Assembly: GCA_023230285.1 (NCBI GenBank)
Contig: JALNXP010000080.1
Span: 1 to 9,135, forward strand
From: Bacteroidales bacterium
GTDB lineage: Bacteria; Bacteroidota; Bacteroidia; Bacteroidales; BM520
Reading direction: 5' to 3'
DNA length: 9,135 nt
Made by a program: the position numbers and the translations under genes. Positions 1-4,059 of this stretch are shown here, piece after piece; within the stretch, counting starts at the first letter, position 1; each line of letters begins with the position of its first letter. The notes under the pieces were generated by a model that worked only from the letters and a program-made list of their open reading frames with translations, ran no database searches and was not told the origin of the DNA.

Positions 1-26
1 TCACTTATTCAATAACTAATGAAAAA

Positions 27-53
27 AGTTATCAACAAAAAATGTTCATAACT
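27..53. repeat. Imperfect inverted repeat (hairpin) at left edge
   Basis: AGTTAT-c-AACA at 27-37 pairs with TGTT-c-ATAACT at 43-53 across a five-base A loop. Ten base pairs form, with one C/C mismatch. A further ATAACT at 12-17 could compete for the AGTTAT arm. The surroundings are very AT-rich, so this could be chance, a weak terminator for minus-strand transcription, or a binding site. The function is unknown. Confidence 0.35.
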
Positions 54-95
54 AATTGATTATAAGAAAATTAAAAAGAAAATTTGAAAATTTTG

Positions 96-170
96 TCATG
101 TACTAAGATCTGATATACAGAACAATTTTGCTTCTGCCTTCAGTTTATCTATGGTTATTTTTTGTTTCAT
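96..170 (-). pseudogene. Short 24-residue ORF behind a good promoter; possible gene-start relic
   Basis: The reading frame starts with ATG at 170-168 and encodes 24 residues (MKQKITIDKLKAEAKLFC, then ISDLST) before TGA at 98-96. It lies about 15-20 nt downstream of the likely transcription start of a consensus Bacteroidetes promoter (-7 box at 191-198), which is the main reason to list it. The first 18 residues look like an ordinary soluble N-terminus. From memory they resemble the start of a Bacteroidetes restriction-endonuclease-like family, but that is a weak, unchecked impression. The frame after the stop is low-complexity AT-rich DNA. The best reading is the 5' end of a gene cut off by rearrangement. 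A true small peptide or a chance ORF are the alternatives. Confidence 0.25.
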
Positions 171-190
171 TGTTTGGATATTCTATTTTG

Positions 191-220
191 CAAAGGTACT
201 ATTTTTTTTGAATGTCACAA
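191..220 (-). promoter_or_regulatory. Bacteroidetes-type promoter (-33/-7)
   Basis: On the minus strand a perfect -7 box TACCTTTG (198-191) follows a -33-like TTGTG (220-216) with 17 bp between them. This matches the Bacteroidetes consensus TTTG / TAnnTTTG. It overlaps the stop codon of the recombinase fragment and points leftward to the short ORF starting at 170, so it probably belonged to a gene now missing or truncated. Confidence 0.5.
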
Positions 221-378
221 TGGCGTAAGCCTGTGAGGGCTGAAAACAGGGCGGCACGTTTCATTATCGGTTTGTCGCACGGAGTGACGGCAAGGGTGTT
301 GAGTTCTTCAACGGTCAAATGTTCACGGCGGAGTTTTACACTCACTTTTGTATTTGATAACGCTTTTCTCATAGCAGG
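199..378 (-). pseudogene. Tyrosine recombinase (integrase) fragment
   Basis: Read on the minus strand from 378, after an in-frame TAA at 381-379, the frame gives PAMRKALSNTKVSVKLRR, then EHLTVEELNTLAVTPC, then KRAALFSALTGLRHCDIQKK and TAG at 201-199. This matches the start of the catalytic core of Bacteroidetes phage-type tyrosine recombinases: an 'NPA'-like entry, a 'LTxEEL..La.tPC' helix, and 'lFsalTGLR..Di' carrying the first catalytic Arg (the R of TGLR). The N-terminal arm/SAM-like domain is missing, as are the later Lys, His-x-x-Arg and Tyr residues, so the fragment cannot recombine DNA. An ATG at 372 allows a 57-codon ORF, but it is more likely debris of an integrase. The plus-strand frame over the same bases is a shadow. 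Confidence 0.6.
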
Positions 379-516
379 TTATTTTTTAGCGTTGTATAAC
401 TGATTGATTTCCGGCTTTGGAGCGTACACAAAATTCCCAATCTGACGTGTGGGGATGGAATATTTGCGAATATGTTTGTAAATTGCACAAGTCTTTTGTA
501 TTCTATTCATCGCCAT
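379..516 (-). CDS. Hypothetical 45-residue ORF upstream of the integrase fragment
   Basis: ATG at 516-514 opens a 45-residue frame (MAMNRIQKTCAIYKHIRKYS, then IPTRQIGNFVYAPKPEINQL, then YNAKK) ending in TAA at 381-379. It is in the same frame as the recombinase fragment, three codons before that fragment's ATG. I do not recognise it. It is basic, has no membrane segment, and does not look like the N-terminal domain of an integrase. A possible promoter lies about 90 bp upstream (-7 box TATATTTG at 612-605). It could be a real small protein, a piece of a fused or rearranged gene, or a chance ORF. Confidence 0.25.
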   Translation of the reverse strand: MAMNRIQKTCAIYKHIRKYSIPTRQIGNFVYAPKPEINQLYNAKK

Positions 517-590
517 ATTTATATACGTTTAAGTATCTGCAAGTAGTGATAAGTATTTATTAGTTCCACTTTATCGCAAAATAAGTTCAG

Positions 591-609
591 ATACAAATAT
601 GGTACAAAT
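591..609. repeat. 19-bp direct repeat, copy 1
   Basis: ATACAAATATGGTACAAAT is identical to 786-804. Each copy holds TACAAAT twice, 11 bp apart, about one helical turn, so a protein could bind the same DNA face twice. With a recombinase fragment close by, an integrase/excisionase binding site or an attachment-site scar is plausible. On the minus strand copy 1 overlaps a -7-like TATATTTG (612-605), with a CTTG about 18 bp upstream as a possible -33 box. Confidence 0.55.
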
Positions 610-653
610 ATACGATAAAAAAGCGATATACAAGCATAAATAACGAAAATATT

Positions 654-702
654 TATAAAAAAATAGCGTGTAACTCATTGAGCCACACGCTATTTTTTTA
701 TA
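654..702. terminator. Strong bidirectional intrinsic terminator hairpin
   Basis: A perfect 18-bp inverted repeat pairs 654-671 with 685-702 around a 13-nt loop. The core stem is AAATAGCGTGT / ACACGCTATTT, and A7 and T7 runs supply a U-tract in either direction. No intact gene ends beside it on either strand. On the minus strand a short relic frame (EYKLKRYLKK, then TAA at about 735) lies upstream, so the terminator may have belonged to a gene now lost. Confidence 0.75.
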
Positions 703-785
703 GATTCACCTTTCGGTATTTATCGGGATTATTTTACTTCTTCAAATATCTTTTGAGCTTATATTCAGATATTTATAGAATTTTC

Positions 786-804
786 ATACAAATATGGTAC
801 AAAT
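786..804. repeat. 19-bp direct repeat, copy 2
   Basis: This is an exact copy of 591-609, in the same orientation and 195 bp away. Flanking bases differ (ttc/gaa here, cag/ata at copy 1), so identity stops sharply at the 19-mer. The DNA between the copies holds the strong terminator and no intact gene. Confidence 0.55.
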
Positions 805-908
805 GAACCATAACTAACAATAATATGTAAATATTTGAATTTCAATTATATAAAATATCTTTCATAAGCAAATAGAAGTATTGGTTGAAAGATAAATTAC
901 AAGAGTAA

Positions 909-931
909 AAACGCCACTTTTAGTGGCGTTT
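909..931 (-). terminator. Terminator of the lysis operon
   Basis: AAACGCCACT (909-918) pairs perfectly with AGTGGCGTTT (922-931) around a 3-nt loop. On the minus strand the hairpin runs straight into a T5 tract (911-907). It overlaps the stop codon of the spanin-like gene (932-930), so the operon ends immediately after its last codon. Confidence 0.85.
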
Positions 932-1331
932 AAAACAATTTCTTTTTGAGTTTCAAGGCAAAATATAAGCCGACAATCAAAGCCAATACAAGTGCTATTC
1001 GCCCGCTCCATAGTTGGAATGTTTGCCAACTGTTTAAAGGTGCTTTGACTGGCTTAATAACCTCAACAGGATAAGGAACTCGGATTGTGTCTTGAATGAA
1101 TACGGAATCCCGAATTATTTTATCCTTGTACAGATACCTGTACCGTTCAAAAAATACGGTATCAGCAGTTTGTTTGACAAAGATTGAATCGTATTTGAAA
1201 ACAGAATCGCGGACAATCTTGTCCCGATATTCTGTTTTTATGGACTCAACAGGAATGTATTTTGTTGTGGAGCAGGAGCTGCACAAGCACAATAAAACCG
1301 CTACAACTGCGAATAGGCTGTTCTTTTTCAT
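930..1331 (-). CDS. Spanin-like lipoprotein with C-terminal membrane anchor (candidate u-spanin)
   Basis: This is a 133-residue protein. The N-terminus is a lipoprotein signal: MKKNS, a hydrophobic stretch, then a CSSC box with the likely lipidated Cys at residue 20. Residues 21-100 are charged and periplasmic, with a duplicated segment: YRDKIVRDSVF at 35-45 and YKDKIIRDSVF at 68-78. Residues about 107-126 form a transmembrane helix followed by KLKKKLF, so the C-terminus should be cytoplasmic. A lipid anchor at one end and an inner-membrane helix at the other is the layout of one-piece phage spanins (u-spanins, such as T1 gp11), which fuse outer and inner membranes in the last step of lysis. 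The gene follows the endolysin with an ATGA overlap (1331-1328) and ends in a terminator. Assignment rests on architecture and position. The family is normally labelled hypothetical. Confidence 0.75.
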   Translation of the reverse strand: MKKNSLFAVVAVLLCLCSSCSTTKYIPVESIKTEYRDKIVRDSVFKYDSIFVKQTADTVFFERYRYLYKDKIIRDSVFIQDTIRVPYPVEVIKPVKAPLNSWQTFQLWSGRIALVLALIVGLYFALKLKKKLF

Positions 1332-1738
1332 TGGATTGTGATTTTTGATTGTAGATTGAATCCTGCCCGAACCTCTGAGATATCGGCGTTCTGTCCGTTT
1401 TCTACAAAACTCATTGCTGTTACAATCAGAATGTAGTCCGCGCCATTGGTGGCGGTTAGCTCTTTGTTGCGCGAAACGCCTGAATATTTTTCTACGCTAG
1501 CAATATAACTCTCGGTATTGTTTTCGATAGGCGGTGCCCATTTGGCGATTATCTTTTCGATTGTGTTGTTGCCTCTCGAAAGATAGGTTGCGAGCGTTAC
1601 AAACGCAGCGCGGTAGCCGTAAGGCATAGCCGAAAAGGTTTTAAAGCTTTTGTCGTTGCCTTTGATTTCTCCCTGGAATGTGTCGGCATTATGCCTAATA
1701 TTCAGCGGGTTGTTGTTTCTTAATCCTCTTGGTTTCAT
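1328..1738 (-). CDS. P5-like peptidoglycan hydrolase (candidate endolysin)
   Basis: This is a 136-residue protein with no signal peptide. Visible motifs are RGLRNNNPLNIR (4-15), FQGE (21-24), GYRA (41-44), a TI..II..WAPPIEN stretch (59-73) and FVENG (111-115). These mark the Bacteroidetes family often labelled 'structural protein P5' after a protein of phage PRD1. The family is considered a lysozyme/transglycosylase-like wall hydrolase, so the structural label is probably misleading here. With no export signal it would need a holin to reach the wall, and a holin-like gene sits directly upstream with an ATGA overlap (1738-1735). The spanin-like gene follows with another ATGA overlap. The length is near the usual size for this family, and the gene looks intact. 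The catalytic residue cannot be fixed from sequence alone. Confidence 0.75.
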   Translation of the reverse strand: MKPRGLRNNNPLNIRHNADTFQGEIKGNDKSFKTFSAMPYGYRAAFVTLATYLSRGNNTIEKIIAKWAPPIENNTESYIASVEKYSGVSRNKELTATNGADYILIVTAMSFVENGQNADISEVRAGFNLQSKITIQ

Positions 1739-2025
1739 TTGGTTTGCTTTTTAAGTTCGTTTTTGACTGGGCAATTTTTCTCGTCGCTACAATCTGAAAT
1801 GCGACTCAATGCCTTTTCTAATCGCTGTATTTTTAGGCTCAACAGGTCTATTTTTCGCGTGAGTGGTGTAATGAGATATTGCTCATTGAGTTTTAGAAGC
1901 TTTTCGGCGTGGTCGGATTTTATGACTTCAACCTCGGCAGAGGATTTGCGTCGACCGCCGAACCAACCGACAATCAGCGTGACTATCGATACCGAAAAAG
2001 GCAATATTTGATTTAGAACTTCCAT
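1735..2025 (-). CDS. Small membrane protein with cytoplasmic coiled coil (candidate holin)
   Basis: This is a 96-residue protein. Residues about 7-23 form a single hydrophobic helix (ILPFSVSIVTLIVGWFG), directly followed by GGRRK. By the positive-inside rule this puts the N-terminus outside and the rest in the cytoplasm. Residues about 30-78 are charged and heptad-like (a Leu/Ile-rich stretch from about 42 to 75), suggesting a coiled coil. The tail has two Cys residues (79 and 85, in SDCSDEKNCPVK). It is first in a three-gene overlapping set ahead of the endolysin and spanin-like genes, which is the usual holin position. Small size and one membrane helix fit a single-span holin. An antiholin or a membrane scaffold is also possible. 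The start ATG at 2025 follows an A-rich leader, normal for Bacteroidetes. Confidence 0.6.
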   Translation of the reverse strand: MEVLNQILPFSVSIVTLIVGWFGGRRKSSAEVEVIKSDHAEKLLKLNEQYLITPLTRKIDLLSLKIQRLEKALSRISDCSDEKNCPVKNELKKQTK

Positions 2026-2053
2026 ATTATTTTATTTTTGATTGGTAAAAGAA

Positions 2054-2074
2054 AACCCACGCTTGCGGTGGGTT
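2054..2074 (-). terminator. Hairpin terminator or attenuator between the DUF6266 and holin genes
   Basis: AACCCAC (2054-2060) pairs with GTGGGTT (2068-2074) around a 7-nt loop. On the minus strand it is followed by TTTTCTTTTACC. It lies in the 77-bp gap between the DUF6266 stop (2103) and the holin-like start (2025). No separate consensus promoter is visible before the holin gene, so a partial terminator that sets a low DUF6266-to-lysis expression ratio is likely. Confidence 0.65.
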
Positions 2075-2102
2075 CTCAGTTGATTTGCAAAAAAACGGCG
2101 AA

Positions 2103-2726
2103 TTACCAATAGAGCAATTTTCCGTTTGAGCTTTTGTTTCCTTTCGCGGTGTAAGCATACACGCAGGCGAAACCTTCTATTTCCGTGTCGTGGTTGATTT
2201 CTACCGTTCCCGCTGTAATGTCCTCTTGAGTCAAGGCTTGTTCGGTAATTAGAACTTCTTCGCCTGCCATATTTCCGCTAAATACTACTAATTTGTCGCC
2301 TACGGTTAACCGATTTTTGCAGGTTGAAAAATCCGCTTTTACAACGGCTGCTGATTCGCGTGTGGTAATCACATTGCCCAATGAGCCGAATGTGATTTCA
2401 ATAGCGGGCTTTCCCGCGAGAACTGTTGCTACATCGGTGTCGCCCGCGTTTGGCATTTTGGCCACATTGGCAGACACAAAAGCGTTGTAAGTTGAGGTTG
2501 TGCGCTTTCTGCCTTTAAAAGCTTTTGCCATTGGGGCACTAAACACATTCCACAATCCGACAATTGCGCTCATTCGTGTTCTTTGCGCTTGCTGTTCGGG
2601 CGTGTTTGGATTTTTCACGCTTGGTTGATACTCGCGGGCAATCGTCCTGCCTGCACTTCTGGAATACACAATGTTTCCGACTTTTCCTTTGGCTGCACCT
2701 ACGGCAACCGAATTGATTACTGCCAT
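2103..2726 (-). CDS. DUF6266 family protein
   Basis: This is a 207-residue protein with no signal peptide or membrane segment. The N-terminal signature is clear: GKVGNIVYSRSAGRTIARE (14-32), then KNPNTPEQQAQRTR (38-51). This is the hallmark of a Bacteroidetes family catalogued as DUF6266, whose role is not established. Residues about 105-207 read as alternating beta strands (AIEITFGSL, KLVVFSG, GTVEINHD, ACVYAYTAKG), consistent with a beta-sandwich. The C-terminus is aromatic (KLLYW). It is the first gene after a promoter (-7 box 2846-2853) and precedes the lysis trio across a hairpin. A small structural or secreted cargo protein released by lysis is a reasonable guess from context, but nothing in the sequence proves it. 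The start at 2726 is supported by the conserved MAVINSVAVG opening and an A/T-rich leader. Confidence 0.75.
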   Translation of the reverse strand: MAVINSVAVGAAKGKVGNIVYSRSAGRTIAREYQPSVKNPNTPEQQAQRTRMSAIVGLWNVFSAPMAKAFKGRKRTTSTYNAFVSANVAKMPNAGDTDVATVLAGKPAIEITFGSLGNVITTRESAAVVKADFSTCKNRLTVGDKLVVFSGNMAGEEVLITEQALTQEDITAGTVEINHDTEIEGFACVYAYTAKGNKSSNGKLLYW

Positions 2727-2845
2727 AATTTTAAATTTAAAAATTGAAAAAATGAGAACTACATCAGACTTACAGCGGAGTTTGAACGGAATTGATTTTG
2801 TCTGAAAAAATGGTTTTGCCCGACAAATCGGCTGTGTGTCTTTTG

Positions 2846-2853
2846 CAAATATA
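2846..2853 (-). promoter_or_regulatory. -7 box of the DUF6266/lysis operon promoter
   Basis: On the minus strand TATATTTG is a perfect match to TAnnTTTG and is followed by CAAAAG. No clear TTTG is seen at -33. It predicts an untranslated leader of roughly 110 nt before the ATG at 2726, long for the group and large enough for leader regulation, though I see no recognised riboswitch in it. Confidence 0.5.
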
Positions 2854-2950
2854 AAGGCGGTAGATCCTTGTTTATCCCATATCAGAGGGCTTTGCGGTGG
2901 GGTGCTTCGGTTTGCTTTATGTCACACAAACAACAATTATTTTTTCGACC

Positions 2951-2987
2951 GAAAGAGAAAAAAGAAAAAGGAAAGAAGAAAAAAGGA
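2951..2987 (+). repeat. 37-nt polypurine tract
   Basis: Thirty-seven consecutive A/G bases lie on the plus strand, mostly A runs broken by G. Such tracts are prone to slippage and triplex structure. It sits about 100 bp upstream of the DUF6266 promoter. No gene covers it credibly. Confidence 0.6.
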
Positions 2988-3222
2988 TATGCTTTTCCGT
3001 TCAGCCAATGGAGCGGCGGCTGTCAAGGTTTTTTGAGAAAAATACTACCTGAAGCACAGCGGAAGTGTGGAGATTTTTTTCAAAAACCCGCAGGGCTTGA
3101 CCTTTACTGACGGTAAGCGGAATGGCTATTTTTGCATATTCCTTTTTTATTCGGACAAGAAATTATCCTGCATTAAAAAACCTGCGTGGAACGCAAATGA
3201 AATAAAAAAGCAACTGTTTTAA

Positions 3223-3250
3223 GGGGTGGGTGGTCGGGGGTTGGTGTGGG
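3223..3250 (+). other. G-quadruplex motif
   Basis: Four G runs (GGGG at 3223-3226, GGG at 3228-3230, GGGGG at 3236-3240, GGG at 3248-3250) are separated by loops of 1, 5 and 7 nt. This satisfies the standard G3+N1-7 rule on the plus strand. It lies five bases outside the left arm of the 25-bp inverted repeat. Confidence 0.55.
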
Positions 3251-3254
3251 TGTA

Positions 3255-3279
3255 GCACCTCAAACAACGCAGGTAAAAC
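3255..3279 (+). repeat. 25-bp inverted repeat, left arm
   Basis: The arm begins GCACCTCAAACAACGCAGG and continues to 3279. Its reverse complement matches 3993-4017 at 23 of 25 positions. The outer end reads GCACCT, mirrored by AGGTGC at 4012-4017. A shorter related piece, ACCTGCGT, occurs at 3180-3187. The arms bound 763 bp of non-coding DNA. I see no target-site duplication outside them. Confidence 0.7.
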
Positions 3280-3750
3280 AGCCCTGAGCCGGAACGGAGC
3301 AAGTGAAAAACAAGCGGAGCGATAGCGGAGTGATTTTTTTGCTCGCGTAGTGGAGAGGCGCGAGCCGACTGCGAGTGGAGCGAGGGTGGCAGACGCAGAT
3401 AGCCCGCAATGAAGCATAGCGGAATGAGGGCTGCGGCTGGCTACCGTTTACGGCAGGGCTGGCGCGAATTTTTGCTGTGTAGTGTAGTTTTTTTGCGGGT
3501 AGGGCAAGGGCAAGAATGAATGAACGAAATGCAGCGTAGCGAAATGCAGTGAAAGAATGGCTTGCGCTTGCTTGGGTAAAAAAATGCGTGGTGGTGTGAC
3601 TGTAAGGAGTGCAGCTTGCGGAACGACTGCAAGGAACACGACCACAACCGCTAAAAAGGGTGAGGCAAAAAACGAAACGGAACAATGCAAAAATCGTGAC
3701 AGCCCGATTAGCCCGAGCGACCCGCAGGCGAGCACAACAATAAGTGGCGG

Positions 3751-3809
3751 TTGCCCCCTTTTTGAAAATGAATGAGTGAAGCGAATACCTTATCGGGGTT
3801 TGGGGGCAA
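3751..3809. repeat. Inverted repeat TTGCCCCC/GGGGGCAA; candidate oriT-type site
   Basis: TTGCCCCC (3751-3758) and GGGGGCAA (3802-3809) are perfect inverted repeats 43 nt apart. Just inside the right arm the plus strand reads TATCGGGGTTT. Inverted repeats next to a short conserved GC-rich nick region are typical of relaxase substrates, and the DNA around this one reminds me of Bacteroidales mobilization regions. This is a recollection with no search behind it, and no relaxase gene is present here. Confidence 0.35.
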
Positions 3810-3902
3810 GAGTAGCCACGAATGAGGATTGAGCGCGCGTGTGAAGCAAAACAAGCAGACGCCTATTGTGAGCACCTACTGGAGCACAACAATAGAGTGT
3901 GG

Positions 3903-3954
3903 CTGCGGTAGCTGTCAAGGGCGACCGCAGGGAGTTTTATATACCCTTGCAGCT
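3903..3954 (+). promoter_or_regulatory. Overlapping, mutually exclusive hairpins (attenuator-like or origin structure)
   Basis: CTGCGGT (3903-3909) pairs perfectly with ACCGCAG (3924-3930). The enclosed segment AGCTGTCAAGGG (3910-3921) can instead pair with CCCTTGCAGCT (3944-3954) with a single bulged base. The two structures compete. A 7-bp repeat CTATTGT/ACAATAG (3863-3869/3889-3895) lies just to the left. No gene starts immediately downstream on the plus strand, so a DNA-level role (origin or recombination) is as likely as RNA attenuation. Confidence 0.4.
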
Positions 3955-3992
3955 ATGTTTTTGCGCAACAAAGCAAACGATTGACGAATACC

Positions 3993-4017
3993 GCTTTACC
4001 TGCGTTGTTTTAGGTGC
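3993..4017 (-). repeat. 25-bp inverted repeat, right arm
   Basis: This is the partner of 3255-3279 in inverted orientation, with two mismatches in 25. It ends 42 bp before the stop codon of the large NTPase gene (4060), so it marks the sharp boundary between the GC-richer non-coding region and the AT-rich gene. Confidence 0.7.
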
Positions 4018-4059
4018 AGAGGCACTTTTAAATGATTTATTCCAAATTCATTTTTAAAT

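Larger units (their letters stand above)
3051..3550 (+). repeat. Interspersed short repeat family, consensus GNAGCRYAGCGRAA
   Basis: Three clear copies start at 3051 (GAAGCACAGCGGAA), 3411 (GAAGCATAGCGGAA) and 3531 (GCAGCGTAGCGAAA). A related version lies at 3314-3332 (GCGGAGCGATAGCGGAGTG). Two copies are soon followed by a T7 run (the copies at 3051 and 3314). The units are spread through the non-coding region and are not in a tandem array. They explain the repetitive protein-like frames on the minus strand. Confidence 0.5.
2854..4059. other. 1.2-kb non-coding, repeat-rich region (possible transfer/replication origin)
   Basis: No convincing gene is present. Overlapping minus-strand frames (within 3163-3735) have Ser/Leu/Phe/Tyr-rich, repetitive translations such as FRYASLRA that come from the repeated DNA motif YAGCGRA. 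No frame has a conserved domain. The plus strand is purine-rich. The content from left to right is: a polypurine tract (2951-2987), repeats of the type GAAGCAYAGCGGAA, a G-quadruplex motif (3223-3250), a 25-bp inverted-repeat pair (3255-3279/3993-4017), an 8-bp inverted repeat of TTGCCCCC (3751-3809), and nested hairpins (3863-3954). Similar DNA accompanies mobilization genes in Bacteroidales integrative elements, as far as I recall, so an oriT-like role is possible. No relaxase gene is in the window. Confidence 0.45.

Noticed and set aside
212..403. 63-residue plus-strand ORF
   Set aside because: It is antisense to the tyrosine-recombinase fragment, whose minus-strand translation matches a known family. 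The plus-strand translation matches nothing recognisable.
1096..2490. Plus-strand ORFs at 1096-1341, 1739-2011 and 2293-2490
   Set aside because: They are antisense shadows of the spanin-like, holin-like and DUF6266 genes, whose overlaps and motifs are convincing.
2836..3110. Two plus-strand ORFs containing a Lys-rich stretch
   Set aside because: The Lys-rich part is simply the polypurine tract in two frames. No family resemblance or promoter is visible.
3051..3550. CRISPR array
   Set aside because: The repeats are only about 14 bp, imperfect and irregularly spaced, with no cas gene nearby.
3163..3735. Four overlapping minus-strand ORFs of 68-141 residues
   Set aside because: They are Ser/Phe/Tyr/Leu-rich, overlap in different frames, and owe their repeated FRYASLRA-like pieces to DNA repeats. 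No domain or credible start context is visible.
3557..3775. 72-residue plus-strand ORF
   Set aside because: It lies within the repeat-rich non-coding region, overlaps minus-strand open frames, and has no recognisable motif.
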